NCBI RefSeq assembly: GCF_001545155.1
Contig: NZ_CP014226.1
Location: forward strand, 3,181,918-3,245,917
Length of the DNA: 64,000 bases
Direction of reading: 5' to 3'
From: Halomonas chromatireducens
GTDB taxonomy: Bacteria; Pseudomonadota; Gammaproteobacteria; Pseudomonadales; Halomonadaceae
Position numbers and translations under genes: made by a program. Below the pieces are notes generated by a model, which saw only the letters and a program-made list of their open reading frames with translations, was not told where the DNA came from and ran no database searches. Below, one piece after another: positions 1-10,793 of this stretch. The first letter of the stretch is position 1; the number at the start of each line of letters is the position of its first letter.

Positions 1-336
1 AACCGAGACGCCTATCGCGGAAAGTTCGCCGCCGTCACCGAGATACTCGCACCGGTCATGGAATTCCCGGTCCCCGAGGCGAGTTTCTACCTCTGGCCCG
101 CGGTGCCGGGGGGCGACGACGAGGCCTTTACCCGAGCGCTGTTCGCCGAGGCGCATGTCAGCGTGCTGCCAGGTTCCTATATGGGTCGCCCAGCTACTCG
201 CGATGGGATGGGCTGCGAAGAGGCCGATGGCGACAACCCCGGCGCGGGACGCATACGCCTGGCCCTGGTGGCTGAAATCGAGCCAACAGTAGAAGCGGCG
301 CAACGCATTCGCCGCTTCATTGAAAGGAGGGCATGA
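1..336 (+). CDS. dapC: Succinyldiaminopimelate transaminase, C-terminal part (DapC)
   Basis: The reading frame is open from the first base, so the gene starts upstream of the window. About 111 residues remain, with the class I aminotransferase tail pattern: a 'SFYLWPAV' segment, 'VSVLPGSYMGR' and 'RIRLALVAE', the last of which in this fold carries the substrate carboxylate-binding Arg. DapC makes N-succinyl-LL-diaminopimelate from the product of DapD, using PLP and glutamate. The identification rests mainly on operon position, directly before dapD and dapE; on sequence alone it could be another aminotransferase of this family. The stop codon overlaps the next gene. Confidence 0.8.
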   Translation, partial: NRDAYRGKFAAVTEILAPVMEFPVPEASFYLWPAVPGGDDEAFTRALFAEAHVSVLPGSYMGRPATRDGMGCEEADGDNPGAGRIRLALVAEIEPTVEAAQRIRRFIERRA

Positions 337-680
337 TGTTTACCCTTTTCGTGATCAAGAACTGCGATACCTGCCGCAAGGCGCGCAAGGCCCTAGATGA
401 GAAGGGCCTACCCTATCAGGTTCACGACCTGCGCGAGGATGGCCTGTCGGCGGCATTGCTCGAACATATCCTCGCGCGTGTACCGGTGATGGAAGCGCTC
501 AATCGGCGCAGCACCACCTGGCGCAACCTTCCCGAAGAGGAAAAGAAGGAGGTCGACGCCAACAAGGCCCGCTCGCTGATTATGACCAATCCCACCCTGC
601 TCAAGCGCCCGATGCTCGATACCGGTGACTCTATCATCGTCGGCTATCACGACGGCGACTATGACGCCCTGAAGGGCTGA
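336..680 (+). CDS. ArsC/Spx-family (YffB-like) reductase-fold protein
   Basis: A 114-residue thioredoxin-fold protein of the ArsC/Spx family. Near the N-terminus it has a CxxC-type motif (C-D-T-C), followed by the family's 'NRRSTTWRNL' and 'NPTLLKRPML' segments. In many gammaproteobacteria a YffB-type gene lies next to dapE, as here. Its substrate is not established; arsenate reduction should not be assumed. ATGATG offers two starts. The second (336) stands 5 nt from the strong GGAGG at 326-330 while the first (333) is only 2 nt away, so 336 is preferred. It is translationally coupled to dapC. Confidence 0.8.
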   Translation: MFTLFVIKNCDTCRKARKALDEKGLPYQVHDLREDGLSAALLEHILARVPVMEALNRRSTTWRNLPEEEKKEVDANKARSLIMTNPTLLKRPMLDTGDSIIVGYHDGDYDALKG

Positions 681-712
681 CGACTCCCCCTTACCTTCCA
701 CGAGGACACCCC

Positions 713-1738
713 ATGCTGAGCTTTGCTTTCGGAATCGGCACCCAGAACACCCAGGGCGATTGGCTAGAAGTCTACTATCCCGCCCCCCTGCTCAATCCTG
801 ACAAAAGCCTGATCGACGCCGTCGGCAAGGTACTCGACGTCCCCGCCGGCAACGCCACGGTCAGCTTCCTGCCCGAGCACTGCACCGCGCTGGGAGAGGC
901 CCTCAAGGCCGCCGGCCATACCGCCCAGGCAGAGCTGGTCGACGCCTTTGCCGCCAGCCAGCGGCCGCTGGTCGCCATGTTCCTGGAGAGCGACCTGCCG
1001 CCACAGAGCGCACCCGAGGTCTATCTCAAGCTGCATCTGCTGTCGCATCGCCTGGCCAAGCCTCACCAGCTCGATCTGACCGGCATGTTCGGCCTGCTGC
1101 GCAACATCGCCTGGAGCAGCGAAGGCCCCATCGACATCGAGGAGCTGCCCGCCCGTCGCCTCAAGGCCCGGCTTGAGGGGCGATCACTCTCGGTGGACTG
1201 TGTCGACAAGTTTCCCAAGATGACCGACTACGTGGTGCCCAGCGGCGTGCGTATCGCCGACACGGCCCGGGTCAGACTGGGTGCCTATCTGGGTGAAGGC
1301 ACCACCGTGATGCACGAGGGCTTCGTCAACTTCAATGCCGGTACCGAGGGCCCAGGCATGATCGAGGGTCGCATTTCCGCCGGCGTCACGGTCGGCAAGG
1401 GGTCCGATCTGGGCGGCGGCTGCTCCACCATGGGAACCCTCTCCGGCGGTGGCAACATCGTCATCAAGGTGGGCGAGGGCTGCCTGATCGGCGCCAATGC
1501 GGGGATTGGTATTCCGCTCGGCGACCGCTGCACCGTCGAGGCTGGGCTCTACATCACTGCCGGTGCCAAGGTCACCCTGCTCGACGACCAGAACCAGGAG
1601 GTCAAGACCGTGGCCGCCCGCGACCTTGCCGGACATGATGACCTGCTGCTGCGCCGAAATTCGCAGAACGGTCGCATCGAGTGCCTGACCAACAAGAGTG
1701 CCATAGCACTCAACGAGGCGCTGCATGCCCACAACTGA
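713..1738 (+). CDS. dapD: Tetrahydrodipicolinate N-succinyltransferase (DapD)
   Basis: This 341-residue protein transfers succinate from succinyl-CoA to tetrahydrodipicolinate in lysine and peptidoglycan-precursor synthesis. The C-terminal half shows the left-handed beta-helix with hexapeptide repeats ([13 protein letters not shown], then '[19 protein letters not shown]'). The long N-terminal domain matches the ~340-residue DapD type of Pseudomonas and Halomonas rather than the 274-residue E. coli type. It follows the ArsC-like gene by 32 bp and its last 14 bases overlap dapE, so coupled translation is likely. Confidence 0.93.
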   Translation: MLSFAFGIGTQNTQGDWLEVYYPAPLLNPDKSLIDAVGKVLDVPAGNATVSFLPEHCTALGEALKAAGHTAQAELVDAFAASQRPLVAMFLESDLPPQSAPEVYLKLHLLSHRLAKPHQLDLTGMFGLLRNIAWSSEGPIDIEELPARRLKARLEGRSLSVDCVDKFPKMTDYVVPSGVRIADTARVRLGAYLGEGTTVMHEGFVNFNAGTEGPGMIEGRISAGVTVGKGSDLGGGCSTMGTLSGGGNIVIKVGEGCLIGANAGIGIPLGDRCTVEAGLYITAGAKVTLLDDQNQEVKTVAARDLAGHDDLLLRRNSQNGRIECLTNKSAIALNEALHAHN

Positions 1739-2891
1739 GTCCCTCTCTCCGACACTGGCGCTGGCCATCGAGCTGATGCGTCGCCCGTCGGTGACCCCCG
1801 ACGACCTTGGCTGCCAGGCGCTGATGATCGAGCGGCTCGAGCGTATCGGCTTCCATATCGAGCGGTTGCCGTTCGGTGACGTGGAGAATTTCTGGGCGAC
1901 ACGTGGCCATCACGGCCCGGTGCTGGCCTTCGCCGGCCATACCGACGTCGTACCCAGCGGCCCACATGTACACTGGGAATATCCCCCCTTCGAGCCCTGC
2001 ATCGATGACCAGGGGATGCTTCGAGGGCGGGGGGCCGCCGACATGAAAGGCAGCCTGGCGGCGATGATCACCGCTGTCGAGCGGTTCGTCGCGGCCCATC
2101 CCGACCACCACGGCAAGATCGGCTTCCTGATCACCTCCGATGAAGAGGGACCTGCGGTGGATGGCACCCGCGCCGTGGTCGAGCACCTGCGCGAGGCCAA
2201 CGAACGGCTCGACTATTGCGTGGTGGGCGAACCCTCCTCGACGGATTTTCTCGGCGATGTGATCAAGAACGGCCGGCGCGGCTCGCTGGGCGGCGTGCTG
2301 CATGTCAAAGGGAAACAGGGCCACGTGGCCTATCCGCACCTGGCGCGAAATCCCATTCACCAGGCCATGCCGGCACTGGACGCACTCGTCCGCGAGCACT
2401 GGGATGCGGGGAACGACTTCTTTCCCGCCACCAGTTTCCAGATTTCCAATATCCGCGCGGGCACCGGCGCCACCAATGTGATACCCGGAGACGTGGAAGT
2501 GGTCTTCAACTTCCGCTTCTCCACTGAAGTGACCCATGAGCAGTTGCGTGAACGCACCGCTGCCATACTTGGCGACTTTGGCATCGAGTACCATATTGAC
2601 TGGACGCTCAATGGCGAGCCCTTCCTGACGCCGGAGGGGGAGCTGGTAGACGCCGCCGTGCATGGCGTCGAGGCAGTACTCGGCCGCACGCCAAGGCTCT
2701 CGACCTCCGGCGGCACATCGGACGGACGCTTCATCGCCACCCTGGGCAGCCAGGTAGTGGAACTGGGGCCGCAAAACGCCACCATTCACCAGGCCAACGA
2801 GCAGGTCCGAGCCGCCGACCTGGACGATCTGAGCCGGATCTACGAAGCGATCCTGGCCAAGCTCTTCGTCAACGGCACCGCCAAGCCCTGA
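1725..2891 (+). CDS. dapE: Succinyl-diaminopimelate desuccinylase (DapE)
   Basis: A 388-residue zinc hydrolase of the M20 family that removes succinate from N-succinyl-LL-diaminopimelate. Metal-site motifs are visible: 'GHTDVVPSG' (His-x-Asp), 'RGAADMKGS' (bridging Asp) and 'DEEG' (catalytic Glu pair). The dimerisation domain lies in the middle and a late 'GGTSDGRF' segment is present. The length agrees with the family (~375-380). The start overlaps the end of dapD by 14 bases. It closes the recognisable lysine genes of this operon. Confidence 0.95.
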   Translation: MPTTESLSPTLALAIELMRRPSVTPDDLGCQALMIERLERIGFHIERLPFGDVENFWATRGHHGPVLAFAGHTDVVPSGPHVHWEYPPFEPCIDDQGMLRGRGAADMKGSLAAMITAVERFVAAHPDHHGKIGFLITSDEEGPAVDGTRAVVEHLREANERLDYCVVGEPSSTDFLGDVIKNGRRGSLGGVLHVKGKQGHVAYPHLARNPIHQAMPALDALVREHWDAGNDFFPATSFQISNIRAGTGATNVIPGDVEVVFNFRFSTEVTHEQLRERTAAILGDFGIEYHIDWTLNGEPFLTPEGELVDAAVHGVEAVLGRTPRLSTSGGTSDGRFIATLGSQVVELGPQNATIHQANEQVRAADLDDLSRIYEAILAKLFVNGTAKP

Positions 2892-2899
2892 GGGTTCGC

Positions 2900-3286
2900 A
2901 TGACTGACTACCCGGATATCGAGATCTACCTGGCCAAGGCTCCACTGGAAGCACTGAATGCCTGGCTCGGCGAGCGCCTCGACTGCGCTCCACTGAGCGC
3001 AGCAGGGCGCAGGAGGTGGCAGACCCGTGGCCGCCATGACGGACATTGCGTGCCGGTATTGCTGGTGGAGAACGCCGCCGACGGCTACGCCAGCCTGTGG
3101 TTCGATAGTGCCCATACGCCCTGGCCGCGCGACTGCGATTGCGCCGGGGAAGCCGCCGCCCGCCTCGGCTGCGAGGTGCGCTGCTCACTGGGCAGCTGGC
3201 AGCCCGGCGACGACCCCGACCGCTTCTGGCGCGTGCTACCCGACGGCAGCGAAGCGGTCATCGAATGGCCCGATCCCGGCCAGTGA
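2900..3286 (+). CDS. Conserved-type hypothetical protein, 128 aa
   Basis: I do not recognise the family. The product is a small soluble protein without signal peptide or membrane segment. It is rich in Trp, Asp and Cys; five of its six cysteines occur as two in the first half and a C-x-C plus C-x3-C pattern in the middle ('RDCDCAGEAAARLGCEVRC'). It starts 8 bp after dapE and is probably cotranscribed. A group II intron begins 3 bp past its stop codon, so its original downstream hairpin now lies 1.9 kb away. Confidence 0.6.
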   Translation: MTDYPDIEIYLAKAPLEALNAWLGERLDCAPLSAAGRRRWQTRGRHDGHCVPVLLVENAADGYASLWFDSAHTPWPRDCDCAGEAAARLGCEVRCSLGSWQPGDDPDRFWRVLPDGSEAVIEWPDPGQ

Positions 3287-3288
3287 CC

Positions 3289-5212
3289 ATCGGGTAGGGG
3301 CCGGGGTCACCCCCGGCGCCCTCCCACACCACCGGGCATACGGTTCCGTACCACGGCGGTTCATGAAGAACGGGTAAGCCTTCTTACCGTATCGAGTACC
3401 GAGATCAGGCCTAACTGATCGAACCACTTCCGCGGCAGGGCCTGATTCATGTGCGAGGCTCCCGCATTCCACCAGGCCCCTCGTCCATTCCCCGCTGATT
3501 TCCAGGCACGGTAGGTGTCCAGGCCCAGCGCCCTCAGCTTGCGGCGCCGAGTCGCTGGACGCTTCCATTGCCGCCAGATTACACAGCGCAGTCGGCGGCG
3601 CATCCATTGATCCAGCGCTTCCAGCGGGCGCTTCACGTCGACGAGGGCGAAGTAGCTGGCCCAGCCCCGCAGGACCGGGGTCAGCTCGTCGATCGCTCGC
3701 CGTATGTGGCGCCCTCTTCCGCGCCTGAGGATCTCACGGACGCGCTGCATCAGACGTTGCAGGCTGGCCTTGGCCAGCGTCAGTCGTGGCAGCTTGTGTC
3801 GGGTCAGCGTGTAGCCCAGATACCCCCGGTGCCACGGCCGGTCCACCGCGCTCTTGGCACGATTGACCTTAAGCCTGAGCGAGCTCTCGAGAAAATCACT
3901 CAGGCTGGCCATGACCCGCTCGCCCGCCCGTCGACTGCGTACGTAGATCTGCATGTCGTCGGCGTAGCGGCAGAAGCGGTGGCCCCGGCGTTCCAGTTCC
4001 TTGTCCACGTCATCCAGCAGGATATTCGCCAGCAGCGGACTCAGTGGCCCGCCCTGGGGCGTGCCCTGCCGGCGTGGCGCAGTCAGGCCGTGCTGGAACA
4101 TCCCCGCTTCCAGGTAGCGACGGATCAGGCGCAACATTCGCTTGTCGCGAACGCGACGCGCGACCCGCGCCATCAGCAGGTCATGGTTCACCCGGTCGAA
4201 GAAGGCTTCCAGGTCGAGGTCGACCACCCAGCGGTGGCCGGCGCCAACATGGGCCTTCATGGCCGAGACAGCCTGCTGGGCGCTGCGTTTCGGGCGGTAG
4301 CCGTAGCTCGATTCGGAAAAGCCCGGATCGAAGATCGGCGTCAGTACCTGAAGCAGCGCCTGCTGGATCAGCCGGTCAGTGACCGTGGGGATGCCGAGCT
4401 GCCGCGTCCCGCCCTTGGGCTTGGGGATCTCGACAGCTCGGGTTGGGCTGGGGTGGTACTCACCGGCCAACAGCCGCTCGCGCAGCGTCGGCCAGTGCTG
4501 TTTCAGGTGATCCGCCAGCTGATGCACCGTCATGCCATCGGCACCCGGCGCGCCCTTGTTGGCGACCACCTTACGGTAAGCCCGCGCCATGTTGGCTTTG
4601 TCTATCACGGCCTCCATGAGCGGGGCGGGCTCCGCTTTCGTCCACGATGACGACGCCGGGACCGTCTCGACGCCCACCGGCCGGGACGCGGGGTACTGCC
4701 CCTGCCCCTCTGGGTGAGTGACGGTATTAGCGTCAGGCTCTGTCTTCATGATCGATCCTCGAGACGTCATCGCCTACTCGCGGTTCTTCATGTTCGGCCC
4801 TTGGTGCCGCGGTGAACCGGCACTTACTATGGCCTCTGCTGACGTCTGGTGGCCCATCCCGTCGCCTCTCGGCGCCGGTAGCACCGTGGCAGACCACCAG
4901 ACCTCCCAGGGTAAGACGCGCGACCTTCCCGCTTATGCCTGTCGGATATACGTCATGGCGTTCCGTGCAAGTATCGGGCTTTGATGAGTTTGGCCATCTC
5001 ACCCCGCCATGCCGCCTCGTATCCGCTTCCTGTTCGTCAGGCCAGCGTTTTGCCTCGGGCTGCCTTGAGATTCCCCTTCGCAGGAGACACCCTTGCCGTC
5101 GGCTAGCACTTCCCCTTGCCGGGCGTGCAGGGGACTTTCACCCCCGAGTCATCCCGAGGCACCACCCTCGGGAACAGCGCCAGTCAGGCGCTGCGCGCCA
5201 TGCCTGGCGCAC
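3289..5212 (-). mobile_element. Complete group IIC intron (about 1924 bp)
   Basis: Read on the minus strand the element starts with GTGCG at 5212, the conserved group II 5' end. It runs through about 460 bases of structured RNA, encodes a reverse transcriptase, and ends in a domain V-like segment ('GGTACGGAACCGTATGCC', about 3325-3345) plus domain VI, closing with CCCGAT at 3289. The 5' exon side is a terminator-like hairpin (5221-5244) only 8 nt away. That target choice and the short RT C-terminus without an endonuclease domain are the marks of class C introns. Both splice ends were placed by eye and could be off by a base or two. Confidence 0.9.
3361..4749 (-). CDS. ltrA: Group II intron reverse transcriptase/maturase (LtrA family, class C)
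   Basis: The intron-encoded protein (about 462 aa) reverse transcribes the intron and assists splicing. The RT core has 'IPTVTDRLIQQALLQ', 'GYRPKRSAQQAV', 'DLDLEAFFDRVNHD', 'GTPQGGPLSPLLANI' and the catalytic 'YADD' box. A thumb/maturase domain X follows ('LRGWASYFAL'), and the end segment 'NAGASHMNQALPRKWFD' is typical of class C proteins. No HNH endonuclease domain is present. The start at 4749 has a GAGGA box 6 nt upstream; an alternative ATG lies at 4770. The frame is intact, so the intron is probably active or recently so. Confidence 0.93.
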   Translation of the reverse strand: MKTEPDANTVTHPEGQGQYPASRPVGVETVPASSSWTKAEPAPLMEAVIDKANMARAYRKVVANKGAPGADGMTVHQLADHLKQHWPTLRERLLAGEYHPSPTRAVEIPKPKGGTRQLGIPTVTDRLIQQALLQVLTPIFDPGFSESSYGYRPKRSAQQAVSAMKAHVGAGHRWVVDLDLEAFFDRVNHDLLMARVARRVRDKRMLRLIRRYLEAGMFQHGLTAPRRQGTPQGGPLSPLLANILLDDVDKELERRGHRFCRYADDMQIYVRSRRAGERVMASLSDFLESSLRLKVNRAKSAVDRPWHRGYLGYTLTRHKLPRLTLAKASLQRLMQRVREILRRGRGRHIRRAIDELTPVLRGWASYFALVDVKRPLEALDQWMRRRLRCVIWRQWKRPATRRRKLRALGLDTYRAWKSAGNGRGAWWNAGASHMNQALPRKWFDQLGLISVLDTVRRLTRSS

Positions 5213-5220
5213 CAAACGAC

Positions 5221-5244
5221 ATCGCCCCGCAGAAGCGGGGCGAT
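5221..5244 (-). terminator. Terminator hairpin used as intron target
   Basis: A perfect 10-bp stem (ATCGCCCCGC / GCGGGGCGAT) with loop AGAA. On the minus strand it is followed by GTCGTTTG and then the intron 5' end. Without the intron it would lie between the convergent 2900-3286 gene and the cold-shock gene and could terminate both. Confidence 0.75.
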
Positions 5245-5300
5245 GCCTTGAAAGACTTGAAACCAGCGGTGTCTACAAGCTCGAAGCTGCCGAGCGATGG

Positions 5301-5383
5301 CCAGGCTAGGCGGAAGCGCGGCGAGAGAGCGGAGTTTACTTTAGTAAATGAGCATCTCGCGTCGCGCTTCCAACAACGCCTGG
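5301..5383. repeat. Dispersed hairpin repeat, family B copy 1
   Basis: A long imperfect palindrome. Outer arms are GGAAGCGCGGCGAGA and TCTCGCGTCGCGCTTCC. The inner palindrome is TTTAC(TTTA)GTAAA at 5335-5348, preceded by GGAG and followed by TGAG. It lies just behind the cold-shock gene. Related copies are at 36961-37083 and 50350-50440. Confidence 0.7.
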
Positions 5384-5403
5384 GCGAGCGCAGGCGCTTC
5401 GAT

Positions 5404-5868
5404 TCAAGTAATCACGGTGACGTCGTCGGCCTGCAACCCCCTCTCATTCTCGATCACGTAGTAACGTACCTTCTGTCCCTCGGCCAGGGTCCGGTGCCCG
5501 CGGCCGCGGATGGCGCGGAAATGGACGAAGACGTCCTCCCCGCTGTCACGCTTGATGAAGCCATACCCCTTGTTGACATTGAACCATTTGACCTCGCCGA
5601 TCTCGCGATCGTCGTTCTCGACATCGGCGATGGCGGCAAGCTGCGGGCTCACGTCATGCACGAAAAGCGTGGCAGCCAGCAGCAGCAGGAAAACGGCTGC
5701 CAAGGTGGCAAGATAAACCACTGTGACGCCGCCGACTTCCAGGGTGGCAAAAAGCTGGCGCGACGTATCGCCGCCGGTGAAGTAGATGAACAGGGCAATC
5801 AGCAGCGGCGCCGGAGCGGCCAGCAGCAGACTGACGAGAGTGCAACGAAACATAACCTTGCGATTCAT
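5404..5868 (-). CDS. Membrane-anchored cold-shock-domain protein
   Basis: A 154-residue protein with two hydrophobic segments (about residues 10-30 and 46-70), a short linker, and a C-terminal cold-shock domain from about residue 88. The domain has the RNP1-like 'KGYGFIKR' and RNP2-like 'DVFVHFRAI' motifs, so it should bind single-stranded nucleic acid. The fusion implies tethering at the inner membrane with the nucleic acid-binding part in the cytoplasm. Ordinary CspA-type proteins are ~70 aa and soluble. The gene is monocistronic and divergent from slyX, and its transcript would end in the hairpin at 5221-5244. Confidence 0.85.
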   Translation of the reverse strand: MNRKVMFRCTLVSLLLAAPAPLLIALFIYFTGGDTSRQLFATLEVGGVTVVYLATLAAVFLLLLAATLFVHDVSPQLAAIADVENDDREIGEVKWFNVNKGYGFIKRDSGEDVFVHFRAIRGRGHRTLAEGQKVRYYVIENERGLQADDVTVIT

Positions 5869-5884
5869 GGATCCGTAATGCTCA

Positions 5885-5927
5885 CTTGTTGTGGTGAAAT
5901 GTTATTGGTGAAATCTTGTTGGTGAAA
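5885..5927. repeat. Three 14-bp tandem repeats in the csd/slyX divergent region
   Basis: GGTGAAA occurs at 5893-5899, 5907-5913 and 5921-5927, exactly 14 bp apart. Each copy is preceded by a TTG/TTAT-rich stretch. The array lies just upstream of the cold-shock gene start (5868) and before slyX, so it could be an operator array or part of the promoter. No protein can be named. Confidence 0.55.
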
Positions 5928-5986
5928 CGACAGGTTCTCAGACGACGATACGACATATGGCCACATCGCCGGACGAAGGTGTCACG

Positions 5987-6265
5987 ATGAACAGAGACAC
6001 GCAGCGCAACGATTCTAGCATGAGCCCCGATGAGACGTCCGCCTGGCTGTTATCGCGCCTGGAGGCACTGGAAAGCCGCATCGCTCACCAGGAGCACTGG
6101 CTGGATACGCTGGATGAAGCCGTGGCGGCCCAGGAGAAGCGCCTGATGCAGTTGGAAAGGATCAACAGCGTGATGCAGCAGAAGCTGCGCGACCAGCAGC
6201 AGGCGCTTCAGGAGGTCGATATGGCGGCACCGTCCCCACAGGACGAGGTGCCGCCGCATTACTAG
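5987..6265 (+). CDS. slyX: SlyX family protein
   Basis: A 92-residue, almost entirely coiled-coil protein ('RLEALESRIAHQEHWLDTLD' and the heptad-like stretch after it) ending in a Pro-rich tail and '-PPHY', as SlyX proteins do. Its biochemical role is unknown; in E. coli it neighbours slyD. The ATG at 5987 has a GAAGGTG box about 8 nt upstream. An in-frame ATG at 5957 lacks such a site, so the shorter form is preferred. The gene stands alone. Confidence 0.8.
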   Translation: MNRDTQRNDSSMSPDETSAWLLSRLEALESRIAHQEHWLDTLDEAVAAQEKRLMQLERINSVMQQKLRDQQQALQEVDMAAPSPQDEVPPHY

Positions 6266-6310
6266 CGCCGCGAAAAAGAAAAAGAGTAGCGTCGACACCC
6301 TGCAAGCGGC

Positions 6311-6405
6311 GCCGGGGAAAGGCCGAAGAGGAGGTCTTTTTCCAAGGATGGAAAAAGTAGCGCCCAGGGAAGGGTTTACAGCGCCTCCTCAAAGGCCTTT
6401 CGCCG
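6311..6405 (+). repeat. Dispersed structured repeat, family A copy 1
   Basis: The outer stem (CCGGGGAAAGGCC with GGCCTTTCGCCGG) encloses GAGGT, an 8-bp hairpin CTTTTTCC-AAGGAT-GGAAAAAG (6336-6357), then TAGCG, CCCAGGGAAGG and TTTACAGCGCCTC. It fills most of the 214-bp gap between slyX and trxB. Confidence 0.8.
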
Positions 6406-6479
6406 GACAAGCCGCGGACTGATACCACAAAGCCTATCCTTGGCTCTTTTTTACGGCAACACGTATTCACCTCGTGTCG

Positions 6480-7577
<1,098 letters not shown>

Positions 7578-7787
7578 CTAAAGGACCTCGTCGTCACGCC
7601 CCACCAGGACGTCCTCCAGTTCCCCATCGTAGGGTGAGACGATAATGCGCAGTTGGATGGGTGCGCAGCAGTAGGGGCAGTCCTCCCAGGTCTCGTGACT
7701 CCCCTGAGAAGCATCCACCAGCAGCTCGAAGGGCATGTTGCAGTAGGGGCAGTGTATCGGCCGCGTATCGAGGCGCTCTTCATTCAT
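7578..7787 (-). CDS. CPXCG-motif small cysteine-rich protein
   Basis: A 69-residue protein with two zinc-ribbon-like cysteine pairs, C-P-Y-C near residue 14 and C-P-Y-C-C near residue 38, followed by an acidic tail. It belongs to the small 'CPXCG motif' family found in Pseudomonas and Halomonas and probably binds zinc. Its function is unknown. The start at 7787 is preceded by GGGAGA. It reads divergently from acnA. Confidence 0.8.
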   Translation of the reverse strand: MNEERLDTRPIHCPYCNMPFELLVDASQGSHETWEDCPYCCAPIQLRIIVSPYDGELEDVLVGRDDEVL

Positions 7788-7962
7788 AACCAGGTCTCCC
7801 TGAGCGCCAGCTCCTCCTTCCGGCGGAACGTCGGCGCCACACAACGAACTTTCGTTCAGCATAGAAAGCCTGGGCAGCGCTTGAAAGGGGAGCCTATGAT
7901 GACCATGTTCTAAACACGAGTTCGAAGAAAAGGACCGTTCACTACCGTGACAGGAGGCTTAC

Positions 7963-10713
<2,751 letters not shown>

Positions 10714-10730
10714 ATCACATCCCTGGAGAG

Positions 10731-10763
10731 ACCTGACCTCGCCGGTTTCCGCCGAGGTCAGGT
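10731..10763. terminator. Inverted repeat between convergent acnA and the EAL gene
   Basis: Perfect 11-bp arms ACCTGACCTCG (10731-10741) and CGAGGTCAGGT (10753-10763). There is no clear T tract on either strand, so it may act as an mRNA-stabilising hairpin as much as a terminator. Confidence 0.6.
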
Positions 10764-10793
10764 CAGAGTACAAGGACGCCCTTCTCGAGCTTT

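Noticed and set aside
3568..4650. A plus-strand protein within the intron
   Set aside because: Antisense to the intact reverse transcriptase; no recognisable domain.
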